The notes: generated from the sequence alone by a model not told the origin. Shown: positions 44,384 through 53,340, counted from the stretch's first letter. The stretch is DNA of 64,000 nt from Paracoccus zhejiangensis (GCF_002847445.1 NZ_CP025430.1:1612001-1676000), one strand, 5' to 3'. Translations and numbers: made by a program.

Positions 44384-45208
44384 TTATTTCAAAAGCAGAT
44401 GGTCAAGAGCTTCAGTTCTCAGAATTCTCTCCGGAGAGGTGGGATGCCGCTGCATCATGCAGCAGTCGGTTTTCAAAGTTGCAATATCAAAACTTGGTTT
44501 CGCAACCTTAAACGCCCAAGTGTTCAAGAACGTGCTCCCGAGCCCTGGTATTTCCCCCATTTCCACAATCTCTCTGTAACTAAAATATGGATGAGCACCT
44601 TTAATAAGCTCAATACCTTCAATCCGGACATGGACAAGAACTGGATCTGTCCGTGCTTCAAGCAGCTGGAGACCAGTACCATCAGGAAACAACCGCCTAG
44701 CCACACACTGATCGAACTCCGACCCGTGGGTCAGATAGTGATTGAAACCGTCGACCAATCCTGCGCGGGATAGGCTAAAATGGACTTGTCCCTCCCTTCC
44801 TCCCTGCTGTTCCCCTGGTCCAACATCCTCGATAACCGAAGCAAGGTTTCCTTCAACAGAGACCCAACTGGGATGACTGCTGAAGATTTCTTTTAGGCGC
44901 GCTTCGCGATCAGTTGCCGCCAAGGGACGAAGCCCATCACGCACAACAGAACGTTTTTCTTCCGGAAGCAATCTGGTTCCATGGAAAATACAAAACTCAT
45001 TTTCTTCTAGCCATTCGCCGATTGCGGTTGAGATGGTCTCAATGTTCGTGCTCTTAGAAATAAAATCACCTGCATCTTCAACGTACCTGAAATCAGAAGC
45101 GATCAAACCGTCAATAGTCGGCTGACCGACCAAATCCCTCATGCGGTCTCCAAAAGAAGCTTCCCAAGTTCCAAACTCATCGTAATAGATCAAAATTTTC
45201 TCCCGCAT
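44384..45208 (-). CDS. Orphan AT-rich gene, possible ADP-ribosyltransferase-like fold
   Basis: A 274-residue protein I do not recognise. Its codons and flanks are visibly AT-richer than all neighbours, so it was probably acquired. The N-terminus MREKILIYYDEFGTWEASFGDRM is hydrophilic. Residues 73-80 read CIFHGTRL, followed by a helix and DGLRPL; later come VHFSLSRAGL and HYLTHGSEFDQCVARRLF. A H-G-T/R motif, a central F-S strand and a later S-E-F resemble the order of motifs in ADP-ribosyltransferase folds, but this is a guess from spacing. The C-terminus (after about 190) is a beta-rich LVHVRIEGIELIKGAHPYFSYREIVEMG. No partner or antitoxin gene is adjacent. Confidence 0.6.
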   Translation of the reverse strand: MREKILIYYDEFGTWEASFGDRMRDLVGQPTIDGLIASDFRYVEDAGDFISKSTNIETISTAIGEWLEENEFCIFHGTRLLPEEKRSVVRDGLRPLAATDREARLKEIFSSHPSWVSVEGNLASVIEDVGPGEQQGGREGQVHFSLSRAGLVDGFNHYLTHGSEFDQCVARRLFPDGTGLQLLEARTDPVLVHVRIEGIELIKGAHPYFSYREIVEMGEIPGLGSTFLNTWAFKVAKPSFDIATLKTDCCMMQRHPTSPERILRTEALDHLLLK

Positions 45209-45433
45209 ACTTAGTAGGGCGCATGTCTTGCAAGGCGCCTAAAGTTCGACAGTTCGACACTTCGCAGCGTGCTGCTCATGCACAGTGTTCCCGTTTATTC
45301 GTTGGCGCGGCATCCGTCACGTCGGATCCGAGTTCCCCCTCCCCCCAAAAAACTTGCAGAAAAAGCAAGCGCCCCACCCCGATCCGTGCCAAGGTTGACC
45401 CACAGTGGCCTTTTTCAACCGTGGATCGATGCC

Positions 45434-46726
45434 ATGAGCACAGAACGCAAATTCGTCTTTGACGACATGCGCTTTCCCTTCATCCTGATCGTGACCTGCT
45501 TTGCGGCCTGGGGGATCGCCGCGAACATGACCGACCCCTTGGTCAAGGTGTTCTCCAAGATCTTCTCGATGAGCACGCTTCAGGCGTCCTTCGTGCAGTT
45601 TGCCTATTACGGCGCCTATTTCTGCCTCGCCTTGCCGGCGGCCTTCATCAATCGCCGCTACAGCTACAAGACCGGGGTGCTGGTCGGGCTGGGCATGGCC
45701 ATTGCCGGGGCCTTCCTGTTCTACCCGGCCGCGCAGGCGATGACCTTCGGCTTCTTCCTGCTGGCGCTGTTCACGCTGGCGGGCGGGCTATCGATCCTCG
45801 AGACCTCGGCCAATCCCTTCGTCATCGCCATGGGGCCCGAGGGCAATGCCACGCGGCGGCTGAACTTTGCCCAGGCCTTCAACCCGGTCGGCACCAATAT
45901 CGGGGTGTTCCTCGCGGCGACGCTAATCCTGCCCCGGCTGAACCCCGCCACGCCCGAGGAGCGCGCGGCGATGGCGCCCGAGGCGCTGCACGCGGTCCAG
46001 ACCGACGAGTTGCAGGCGGTGATGACGCCCTATGTCGGCTTTGCCTTCGTGCTGCTGGCGATCTGGATCGCCATTGTTCTGACCCGGATGCCGACCGAGC
46101 GCGAGGCCCGCGCCGAGGGCCCGCGCGAGGTGCATTTCACCGCCACGCTGGGGCGGCTGCTGGGGAACCGGCATTACCGTTTCGGTGTCATCGCCCAGTT
46201 CTTCAACGTCGCGGCGCAAACCTGCGTCTGGACCTTCACCATTCAATACGTGATCGAGGCGATCGGCGGCGACGAGGCGCAGGCGGGCTGGTACCTGCAA
46301 GCCAGCCTGATCGTCTTCCTGATCTCGCGCTTCGTCATGGTCTGGCTGATGGGCTTTGTCCGGCCTGCCGGGCTTCTGACGATGATGGCGCTCGGCGGCA
46401 CCGCGCTGTGCCTCTATGCCGCGTTCAATCCCGGCATGTCGGGCATCTGGGCCATCGTGATGATCTCGGCCTGTCTGTCGCTGATGTTCCCCACGATCTA
46501 TGGTATCGCGCTGCACGGCTTGGGCGAGGATACCAAGTTCGGCGCGGCTGGCCTCGTCATGGCGATCCTTGGCGGCGCGCTGATGCCGCTGGTTCATGGC
46601 GCGGTGATGGATGCCTATGGCGCGGCCTTCTCCTATGTCGTGCCGGGGCTGTGCTTCCTGGTCGTCGCAGGCTTCGGGCTGTTCGATCTCAGGTCCGAAA
46701 ATCGCGAGCATGTGAGCCAGACGTGA
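45434..46726 (+). CDS. fucP: L-fucose:H+ symporter permease
   Basis: A 430-residue major-facilitator protein with twelve segments. The FucP pattern is clear: FILIVTCFAAWGIAANMTDPLVKVFSKIFSMSTLQASFVQFAYYGAYFCLALPAAFINRRYSYKTGVLVGLG, then ANPFVIAMGPEGNATRRLNFAQAFNPVGTNIG, and in the C-half MFPTIYGIALHGLGEDTKFGAAGLVMAILGGALMPLV. ATG 45434 was chosen because the upstream in-frame extension is not protein-like. Fucose catabolic genes are not beside it, so the sugar could be different. Confidence 0.92.
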   Translation: MSTERKFVFDDMRFPFILIVTCFAAWGIAANMTDPLVKVFSKIFSMSTLQASFVQFAYYGAYFCLALPAAFINRRYSYKTGVLVGLGMAIAGAFLFYPAAQAMTFGFFLLALFTLAGGLSILETSANPFVIAMGPEGNATRRLNFAQAFNPVGTNIGVFLAATLILPRLNPATPEERAAMAPEALHAVQTDELQAVMTPYVGFAFVLLAIWIAIVLTRMPTEREARAEGPREVHFTATLGRLLGNRHYRFGVIAQFFNVAAQTCVWTFTIQYVIEAIGGDEAQAGWYLQASLIVFLISRFVMVWLMGFVRPAGLLTMMALGGTALCLYAAFNPGMSGIWAIVMISACLSLMFPTIYGIALHGLGEDTKFGAAGLVMAILGGALMPLVHGAVMDAYGAAFSYVVPGLCFLVVAGFGLFDLRSENREHVSQT

Positions 46727-46836
46727 TGTCCCTTGCACCGGGCGCAAGGCGGGTTCCCACCGCCGGCGCTTGATTTTCTGCGCCGCAGCATCGACCTTGG
46801 TCCTGTCAGAAACCACAGCACAGGAAGGAGAAACCG

Positions 46837-46959
46837 ATGCTTGGCTATGTTGCACTTTACAGCGGTCGCTTCTCGGACATGCTGCGCAGCCGCAAGACCC
46901 GCCGCAGCTGGTGGATGGGTCAATTGCCGCATGAGATCGCGGCGCTGAACGCGCGCTGA
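46837..46959 (+). CDS. Small uncharacterised protein of 40 residues
   Basis: ATG 46837 is preceded by a near-perfect ribosome-binding site AGGAAGGAG at seven bases. The frame encodes a basic, tryptophan-bearing peptide that begins MLGYVALYSGRFSDMLRS, has a KTRRSWWMG core and ends HEIAALNAR, stopping at TGA 46957-46959. A strong terminator follows at 46994. It does not resemble the DUF1127 small basic proteins closely enough to name. The combination of start site, length, end and terminator supports a real gene. Confidence 0.65.
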   Translation: MLGYVALYSGRFSDMLRSRKTRRSWWMGQLPHEIAALNAR

Positions 46960-46993
46960 GCCGCGCCAGCGGGGACATTCGGTCCTGAGGACG

Positions 46994-47022
46994 AGGCCGG
47001 GCATCTGCCCGGCCTTTTTCTT
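46994..47022 (+). terminator. Rho-independent terminator of the small gene
   Basis: AGGCCGGGC, loop ATCT, GCCCGGCCT, then TTTTTC. Perfect 9-bp stem 34 bases after the small gene's stop. Confidence 0.88.
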
Positions 47023-47065
47023 TGCGGCGCGGGTTTCTGAACTCACTTGCCATCTCGCCCGAGAT

Positions 47066-47087
47066 ATAGGTATACCGACCTACCTAT
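47066..47087. promoter_or_regulatory. Palindromic operator before the TetR gene
   Basis: ATAGGTA-N8-TACCTAT is a perfect 7-bp inverted repeat, 15 bases upstream of the TetR start, in an AT-rich patch. The repeat spacing and place are typical of TetR autoregulation. It may also cover the promoter of the coupled EamA gene. Confidence 0.65.
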
Positions 47088-47101
47088 TTCGAGAGACCGC
47101 C

Positions 47102-47686
47102 ATGGAATCACCCCAGAAGCCCCCCAGCGCCCATGACAAGCTGCTGCGCGCCGCGGCCGCGCTGTTCTATGACAACGGCATCACCGGCACCGGCATCGAT
47201 GCGGTGGTGCAGCGCGCCGGTGTGGCGAAGAAAAGCCTCTACAACAATTTCGCCTCCAAGGCCGATCTGGTCAGCCAGTATCTCGAGGCCCGCCATGCCG
47301 AATGGCTGGCGCTGAACGATGCCCGGCAAGAGGGTGCACAGACCCCGCAGGACCAGATCCTCGCGGTCTTCGACGCCTATCGTGATCACGCCGAATTCGC
47401 CTATGAGCACGGCTTCCGCGGCTGTGGCCTCTTGAACGCGGCGGCGGAACTGACCGCCGATGATCCCGGTCGGCAGGTGGTGCGCCGCCACAAGGAAGAG
47501 GTCGAGGCGCTGCTGCTGGCGCCGCTCTCCGAACTGCTGCCCGGTGATCCGGCGCGGGCCGGGCGGCTGGCGCGGCAACTGTCTTTCCTTCTGGAAGGCG
47601 CGATGGCGCGGGCGGGGCTGGAAGGGTCAAGCGCGCAACTGCTCGAGGCGCGCGCGATGGCCGCCGACCTGCTGGTAACGCTGTGA
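47102..47686 (+). CDS. TetR/AcrR family regulator
   Basis: A 194-residue repressor. The N-terminal DNA-binding segment is HDKLLRAAAALFYDNGITGTGIDAVVQRAGVAKKSLYNNFASKADLVSQYL. The C-terminal helices are the ligand domain with RGCGLLNAAAELTADDP. Its GTGA overlap with the EamA exporter downstream and the palindrome upstream suggest it controls that exporter in response to a ligand. Confidence 0.92.
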   Translation: MESPQKPPSAHDKLLRAAAALFYDNGITGTGIDAVVQRAGVAKKSLYNNFASKADLVSQYLEARHAEWLALNDARQEGAQTPQDQILAVFDAYRDHAEFAYEHGFRGCGLLNAAAELTADDPGRQVVRRHKEEVEALLLAPLSELLPGDPARAGRLARQLSFLLEGAMARAGLEGSSAQLLEARAMAADLLVTL

Positions 47687-48615
47687 GCCGCTTTGGCAGC
47701 GACTACGCGCTTGGCGTCGGTGCTGTGCTGTTTGCCTCGGTCATCTGGGGTACGACCGGCACGGCGGCGACCTTCGCGCCCGAGGTCAGCGCCGCCGCCA
47801 TCGGCGCGGCGGCCATGGGGCTCGGCGGGCTGATGCAGGCGCTCTATGCCGGGCGCAGCATCCGCGCCAACCTGCCGGCGCTGGCGCAGCACCGGGTGAT
47901 GCTGCTGCTGGGCGGGCTGGCAGTGGCGATCTATCCGCTGGCCTTCTATGGCTCGATGCGGATGGCCGGCGTCACCATCGGCACGGTCGTCACCATCGGC
48001 TCGGCCCCGATCCTGACCGCGCTGATCGAGTTCACCTTTGACCGCACCCGCCTCACGGCCCGCTGGGTCACGGCGGCGCTGATCGGCCTCTTGGGCATGA
48101 CGCTTCTGTGTCTCGACAAGGGTGGCAGCCACGGCGGCGGTGCTGCGGGCGGCGATCAGGCGCTGCTGGGTATCCTCCTGGGGCTGATCGGCGGGCTGAC
48201 TTATGCGCTTTATTCCTGGACCGCGCGGCGGGTGATGCTGGGCGGCATCCGCTCCGACGTGGCGATGGGGGCGACCTTCGGCATTGGCGGGTTGCTGCTT
48301 CTGCCGGTGCTGATCGCCACCGGCGGGCCATTCCTGCACTCCTGGCAGAATGCCTCGGTCGGCATCTACATGGCCCTTGTCCCGATGTTTCTGGGCTATC
48401 TCGCCTTCGGCTATGGCCTCGCGCGCATCCCGGCCAGCACCGCCACCACGCTGACGCTGACCGAGCCGGTGGTGGCGGCGATCCTTGCCATCCTGATCGT
48501 CGGCGAGCGGCTGTCGCCGATCGGCTGGACCGGGATCGCGCTGATCATTGGATGCCTCGCGGTGCTGACCGCCCCGCGCCGCCGTCCGGCGCTGGCGATG
48601 AGCGGCGGAGCCTGA
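47683..48615 (+). CDS. EamA-family (DMT) exporter
   Basis: A 310-residue protein with ten membrane segments in two EamA repeats, each with the P-motif: VIWGTTGTAATFAP in the first and EPVVAAILAILIVGERLSPIGWTGIALIIG in the second. The GTG at 47683 overlaps the TetR stop. Probably an exporter of amino acids or drug-like metabolites under TetR control. Confidence 0.9.
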   Translation: MSRFGSDYALGVGAVLFASVIWGTTGTAATFAPEVSAAAIGAAAMGLGGLMQALYAGRSIRANLPALAQHRVMLLLGGLAVAIYPLAFYGSMRMAGVTIGTVVTIGSAPILTALIEFTFDRTRLTARWVTAALIGLLGMTLLCLDKGGSHGGGAAGGDQALLGILLGLIGGLTYALYSWTARRVMLGGIRSDVAMGATFGIGGLLLLPVLIATGGPFLHSWQNASVGIYMALVPMFLGYLAFGYGLARIPASTATTLTLTEPVVAAILAILIVGERLSPIGWTGIALIIGCLAVLTAPRRRPALAMSGGA

Positions 48616-48634
48616 CACCCCGCCCCTATCCGCC

Positions 48635-50107
48635 TCAGTCGATCCAATGCACCTTGGTCAGGTCATTGGCCTGGGTCGGAGCGTTCTCCCACAGCCCTTC
48701 GATCTTGGCATTGGCCACGCCGGTCTTGGCCAGCTGGAACAGGAAGGCGTTGACGTGATCGTCGGCGATCATGTCCTGCGCCTGCTTCAGCAGATCGCTG
48801 CGCGCTGCGGGATCGGTCGTGGCCTTCAACTGGTCCATCAGCGCCACGAACTCGGGCTTGGCATAGTGGAAATAGTAATCCGGCCTAGCATAGATATCGA
48901 TGTCCATGGGTTCGGTATGGCTGATGACGGTCAGGTCGAAATCACCGCCCTTGAACACCGTTTCCAGCCATTGCGCCCATTCCATATTGGTGATCTCGGT
49001 CTGGATGCCGACCTCGCGCAATTCCGCCGCGATGATCTCGCCGCCGCGCCTCGCATAGGGAGGTGGCGGCAGCGCCAGCCGCAAGGTCAGATCGCTGACC
49101 CCGGCCTCGGCCAGAAGCGCCTTTGAGGCCTCTGGGTCATAGGCCGACTTGCCGGTCTCGTCGACATAGTCCGGATGATGCGGGGCGAAATGGCTGCCGA
49201 TGGGCGTGCCATAGCCGAACATCGCGCCTTGTACGATGTCCTCGCGGTTGATCGCATGGGCGATGGCCTCGCGCACCTTCGCATTGTCTAGCGGCGGCTG
49301 CGTGTTGTTCATCGCCAGGATAGTCTCGCCCTCGGTGGTGCCGACCAGCACCTTGAAGCGCGGATCGGCCTGAAGCTGGGCCAGCGTCTCGGGCGCGGGG
49401 TAGTTCGGGAAGGCATCGACATCGCCGGCCATCATCGCGGCAAAGGCGGCGGTGGGGTCACTGATGATGCGGAAGGTGGCTGTCTTCAGTGCCGGCTTCT
49501 CGCCCCAATAGCCGTCGAAGGCATTCAGCACGATCCGGTCGCCCTGCACCCAGTTGCCGAACTGGAACGGCCCGGTGCCCACTGGCTTCGTCGCCAGATC
49601 AGAGGCGCTGGCCGCATCGACCATGACCGCATCGCCCCATGCCATCTTGAAGGGGAAATTGCCATCGGGCGCTCTCAGCGTCACGCGCACTGTCTCGGGG
49701 TCCACCGCCTCGACGCTTTCGATGCCCTCGAACAGCACCTTCTGGGCATTGGTCGAGTCGGCCGCCCGCGCCCGGTCCAGCGAGAAGACCACATCCTCGG
49801 CGGTGAAATCGGCGCCGTCGTGGAACTTCACCCCCGGATGCAGATGGAAGACATAGACCTTGCCGTCCTCCTCGACATCCCAGCTTGACGCCAGCGCGGG
49901 CAGGATCGCGCCGTCGCTGCCGAAGCGGGTCAGCCCCTCGAAGACATTGGCATAGACCACCTCGTCGGTCGCGGCGGCCGCCCCGGCGGTCGGGTCGAGA
50001 TTTGGCGGCTCCAGCACCATGCCGAGGGTGATCGCGTCGGGCGCGGCCCATGCGGTGCCGGCCATCAGCGCCAGCGCCGCAACCGAGGATGTCATTCTGT
50101 GAAACAT
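48635..50107 (-). CDS. ABC transporter substrate-binding protein, dipeptide/oligopeptide type
   Basis: A 490-residue SBP_bac_5 receptor. The signal peptide is MFHRMTSSVAALALMAGTAWA. Typical motifs are LDPTAGAAAATDEVVYANVFEGLTRF, LASSWDVEEDGKVYVFHLHPGVKFHDGADFTAEDVVFSLDRA, and the C-lobe DPEASKALLAEAGV. No permease or ATPase genes stand beside it, so it must serve a transporter encoded elsewhere. ATG 50107 gives the canonical signal peptide. Confidence 0.9.
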   Translation of the reverse strand: MFHRMTSSVAALALMAGTAWAAPDAITLGMVLEPPNLDPTAGAAAATDEVVYANVFEGLTRFGSDGAILPALASSWDVEEDGKVYVFHLHPGVKFHDGADFTAEDVVFSLDRARAADSTNAQKVLFEGIESVEAVDPETVRVTLRAPDGNFPFKMAWGDAVMVDAASASDLATKPVGTGPFQFGNWVQGDRIVLNAFDGYWGEKPALKTATFRIISDPTAAFAAMMAGDVDAFPNYPAPETLAQLQADPRFKVLVGTTEGETILAMNNTQPPLDNAKVREAIAHAINREDIVQGAMFGYGTPIGSHFAPHHPDYVDETGKSAYDPEASKALLAEAGVSDLTLRLALPPPPYARRGGEIIAAELREVGIQTEITNMEWAQWLETVFKGGDFDLTVISHTEPMDIDIYARPDYYFHYAKPEFVALMDQLKATTDPAARSDLLKQAQDMIADDHVNAFLFQLAKTGVANAKIEGLWENAPTQANDLTKVHWID

Positions 50108-50160
50108 GGCGGCCCCCTTGATCCGTTTGGCAGGGATCATTGGCCGGGCGGGTGCGGGGT

Positions 50161-50853
50161 TCAAGCCCTTTCGGGGATCAGCTGCTGCACCGCGCCCGCG
50201 ACCAGAAGCCAGACCGAGGTGATGACCAGCCCCCAGACCGCCCAACTGGCCGGGTGGAAATCAACCGCGATGGCCCAGAGCGCGAACAGCATCCAGGCGA
50301 TCGCCATCGGCAGCGATATCGCCCGCCAGCGTTCGGTGCGGACGGGGTGGATGAACTTGATATTGGTGAACATTGCCGCCGCAAGGGTGATGACGATGAA
50401 GGCAATCACCGTCCAATGCGGCTTGATGGCGAAGAGGACCAGCACCACCATGTTCCAGCAGGCGGGGAAGCCGGCGAAGGAATTATCCTTCGTTTTCATG
50501 CGCGTATCGGCGAAATAGACGACGCTGCCGTAAACGATGACAAAGCTGAGGAACCAGCCGGTCCAGCCAGAGAGCAGCCCCGAAGTGAACAGCGCGAAGG
50601 CCGGGATGAAGACATAGGTCAGGTAGTCGATGATGAGGTCCATCAGCACGCCGTCATAGGCCGGCCAGTTGGTCTTGACATCGAACCGCCGCGCCAGCGG
50701 GCCATCGACACCATCGACCACGAAGGCCACCAGCAGCCACAGGAACATTTCCGACCAGTCACCCTCGACCGCCGCCAGCATGGCGAGCATCGAAAAGAGC
50801 ACGCCGGTGGCGGTCAGCAGATGGACGGACAGGGCCTTGAGACGCGGATTCAT
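50161..50853 (-). CDS. pcs: Phosphatidylcholine synthase
   Basis: Joins choline to CDP-diacylglycerol. The 230-residue membrane protein carries the CDP-alcohol phosphotransferase motif VDGVDGPLARRFD followed by YDGVLMDLIIDY, with a longer spacing between the AR and G-x3-D parts than the ordinary motif, as in known Pcs enzymes. Seven to eight membrane segments. Lets the cell use external choline for phosphatidylcholine, a typical rhodobacterial and rhizobial trait. Confidence 0.94.
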   Translation of the reverse strand: MNPRLKALSVHLLTATGVLFSMLAMLAAVEGDWSEMFLWLLVAFVVDGVDGPLARRFDVKTNWPAYDGVLMDLIIDYLTYVFIPAFALFTSGLLSGWTGWFLSFVIVYGSVVYFADTRMKTKDNSFAGFPACWNMVVLVLFAIKPHWTVIAFIVITLAAAMFTNIKFIHPVRTERWRAISLPMAIAWMLFALWAIAVDFHPASWAVWGLVITSVWLLVAGAVQQLIPERA

Positions 50854-50892
50854 ACTGCCGTTCTCGCAGGTTGCAGGATCAGAGGCAACCGA

Positions 50893-51636
50893 TCAGCGCA
50901 GGATCGGCGGGCCTTTCGGGCGCGCGGGCGCCGGGGTTGCCTGCTCGATGCTCAGATCGAAGCGCAGGGCAAAGGCAGGCGGCGCGGTCTCGGCAAAGCT
51001 GACATCCACTCCGCCCGGCTGCGGCGGCAGGAAGGCGAGGGTTTCCGCGAGGGCCTTGGCGATAGCCGGCTGTTCCTCCGACGGCGCGCCGGCGATCATG
51101 AGGACGTGGCTTTCGGGGCTTTCGCCCGCATCACCCGCACCCACCAGCGCCGCGCCGGCGATCATCCCGCGCAGGTCGGCCAGACGCTCGGCCAGCGGTT
51201 CGGCCAGTGCCGCCACTGTTTCCGCAGCGGGGGCGCGCAAGGTCAGCGCCGCACTGCCCTCGACCGGCGCGGCGGCCAGCGCTGTTTGCAGCCATGCCAG
51301 CATGGACTGGTCCAGCAGCATTTCCGAGGGCTGGCCCGGATTGACCAGCAGCCCCGCCCCCGCCTGCGACAACAGCCCGGCCAGAACTCGCCCCGGCATC
51401 CCGGCATAGGGCGTGGCGGCGCCAAAGAAACCCGCCAGCCGATCCTCGGTATCGCAGGCCAGCGCCACCTGACCACCTTCCAGCGGGAACAGCTTCAGTT
51501 CGACATCATCGCTGACCGGGTCAGCCGCCAGCGCCACGATCAACTGCGTGTCGGCCAGACGCGACAGCATCCGTGCGCGGGCGGGCGCATCGGCATCGTG
51601 GAAGGGGATGGCGGCAAGATCGTCCAGCGCGGTCAT
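50893..51636 (-). CDS. SseB-like domain protein
   Basis: A 247-residue soluble protein. The first half (RMLSRLADTQLIVALAADP...VELKLFPLEGGQVALACDTEDRLAGFFG) matches the SseB N-terminal domain fold found in proteins of unknown function across proteobacteria. The second half is helix-rich (LAEPLAERLADLRGMIAGAALVG) and ends in a proline-rich tail. No catalytic motif. Monocistronic. Confidence 0.7.
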   Translation of the reverse strand: MTALDDLAAIPFHDADAPARARMLSRLADTQLIVALAADPVSDDVELKLFPLEGGQVALACDTEDRLAGFFGAATPYAGMPGRVLAGLLSQAGAGLLVNPGQPSEMLLDQSMLAWLQTALAAAPVEGSAALTLRAPAAETVAALAEPLAERLADLRGMIAGAALVGAGDAGESPESHVLMIAGAPSEEQPAIAKALAETLAFLPPQPGGVDVSFAETAPPAFALRFDLSIEQATPAPARPKGPPILR

Positions 51637-51748
51637 GGCAGGGGTCCGGATGCAAGGGTCCGCCCCCGCCTAGACCGCGACCGGGCAAAGGGCAAGCCGC
51701 ACGCAGGCGTGATTTCCGCCCTCGCCGCAGCATGGGTAAAACGGACAT

Positions 51749-52747
51749 ATGCAGCGTAGAACCCTGATCGCCTCCGCCCTCCTCACGACCCTTCTCGCCG
51801 CGCCTGCGCTGGCGCAGGACCGGCTGACACCGATCCTCGACGAGATCGAGGCGCAGGACCGCTTTCGCGCCATCGCCATTTGGCGGAACGGGACCGAGAT
51901 CGCCGCCCGTGGCTATCACGGCTGGACGCCCGACCGCGCGACCAACATCAAGTCGGCCTCGAAATCCATCGTCTCGGCACTGGCTGGCATCGCCATCGCC
52001 AAGGGTGCGCTGCAGGGACCGAACCAGCCGATAGCCCCGCTGCTGCAAAACGATTTGCCGCAGGATCCCGATCCCCGCCTGTCGCAGGTGACGCTTGGCA
52101 ATCTTCTATCGATGCAGGCGGGGCTAGAGCGGCAATCGGGCCCGAATTACGGTCGCTGGGTCAGCAGCCGCAACTGGGTGCGCGCTGCCTTGGCCGCGCC
52201 CTTCACGCAGAACCCCGGCAGCGGAATGCAATACTCCACCGCCTCGACACATCTCGTTTCGGCCATCCTGACCCGCGCCACCGGCCAAAGCACGCTGGCC
52301 CTGGCGCAGGACTGGCTCGCCCCCCTGCCCGGCTTTGCCATCACCGGATGGGAGCGCGACCCGCAGGGCATCTATCTGGGCGGCAACCAGATGGCGATGA
52401 GCACCCGCTCGCTGATGCAGTTCGGCGCGATGTACGCGGATGGCGGGCAAGTTCAGGGTCGCCAAGTGGTGCCGGCCGAGTGGATCGCGGCAAGCTGGCA
52501 GCGCCGCACCGCCTCGATCTTCAGCGGTCAGGGTTACGGCTATGGCTGGTTCCTGTCGCGGGCGGGCGGGCGCGATCTGCGCTATGGTTGGGGCTATGGC
52601 GGGCAGATGATCTATGTCTTCCCGCGCCAGGGCCGCGCCGCGCCGCTGGCCATCGCCATGACCTCGGACCCCGACCAGCCCTCGGCCCGGACCGGCTACC
52701 GCGATTACCTTCAGGATCTGGCCGGGCGGATCGCGGCCTCGGTCTGA
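51749..52747 (+). CDS. Serine hydrolase, class C beta-lactamase fold
   Basis: A 332-residue secreted enzyme. The signal peptide is MQRRTLIASALLTTLLAAPALA. The first catalytic motif SxxK is S69-A-S-K72 (NIKSASKSIVSALAG). The Y-S-N position reads YST in GMQYSTASTHLVS, and the third motif is replaced by a glycine-rich WGYGGQMIYV, so activity as a beta-lactamase is doubtful and esterase or peptidase activity is more likely. Its last 37 bases overlap the convergent uracil-DNA-glycosylase gene. Confidence 0.88.
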   Translation: MQRRTLIASALLTTLLAAPALAQDRLTPILDEIEAQDRFRAIAIWRNGTEIAARGYHGWTPDRATNIKSASKSIVSALAGIAIAKGALQGPNQPIAPLLQNDLPQDPDPRLSQVTLGNLLSMQAGLERQSGPNYGRWVSSRNWVRAALAAPFTQNPGSGMQYSTASTHLVSAILTRATGQSTLALAQDWLAPLPGFAITGWERDPQGIYLGGNQMAMSTRSLMQFGAMYADGGQVQGRQVVPAEWIAASWQRRTASIFSGQGYGYGWFLSRAGGRDLRYGWGYGGQMIYVFPRQGRAAPLAIAMTSDPDQPSARTGYRDYLQDLAGRIAASV

Positions 52748-53340
52748 TCGGCCAGACAATCGGCGACCCGGCTTCGCAGATCGGGCAGAAGATCGTTGGC
52801 AAACCACGGATTGCGCTTCAGCCAGCCGGTATTGCGCCAGCTGGGATGCGGCAGCGGGATGACCTCCGGGCCGAAGTCCCGCCAGCGCGCCACCGTGGCG
52901 GTGACCTCCCGCGTTCCAAGATGCCAGCGCTGCGCGGAACCGCCGACCAGCAGGGTCAGCCGCGGCTGCAGGCACGCCATCACCTCGGCCCGCCATGTCT
53001 CGGCGCAAAGCGGCGGCGGCGGCAGGTCGGCGCCCTTGGCGTCATAGCCCGGAAAGCAGAAGGCCATCGGCACGATCGCCACCCGGTCGCGGGCATAGAA
53101 GGTGGCCTCGTCCAGCCCCATCCAGTCGCGCAGCCGGTCACCCGAAGGATCGGTGAAGGGCCTGCCGCTTTCATGCACCCTGAGCCCCGGCGCTTGGCCC
53201 ACGATCAGCAGCCGTGCGCCGGGCCGAAACCAGACCACCGGGCGCGGGCGATGGGCGGTGGCGGTCAGCGCGAATCTGCCGGCGCAGAGGCGGCAGTCGG
53301 CGATGCGCGCCGGCAGGGCGGGGGCAGAGGTTTCGATCAT
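52711..53340 (-). CDS. Uracil-DNA glycosylase family protein
   Basis: A 209-residue small enzyme of the UDG superfamily. Motif A is LLIVGQAPGLRVHESGRPFTDPSGDRL and motif B is LPHPSWRNTGWLKRNPWF (the HPSxRN/xxW pattern of the MUG/SMUG1-like or family 5 branch). Cysteines (DCRLCAG) near the N-terminus may hold an iron-sulfur cluster. The start ATG 53340 is preferred to the codon nine residues upstream. It overlaps the serine hydrolase tail-to-tail. Confidence 0.85.
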   Translation of the reverse strand: MIETSAPALPARIADCRLCAGRFALTATAHRPRPVVWFRPGARLLIVGQAPGLRVHESGRPFTDPSGDRLRDWMGLDEATFYARDRVAIVPMAFCFPGYDAKGADLPPPPLCAETWRAEVMACLQPRLTLLVGGSAQRWHLGTREVTATVARWRDFGPEVIPLPHPSWRNTGWLKRNPWFANDLLPDLRSRVADCLADQTEAAIRPARS

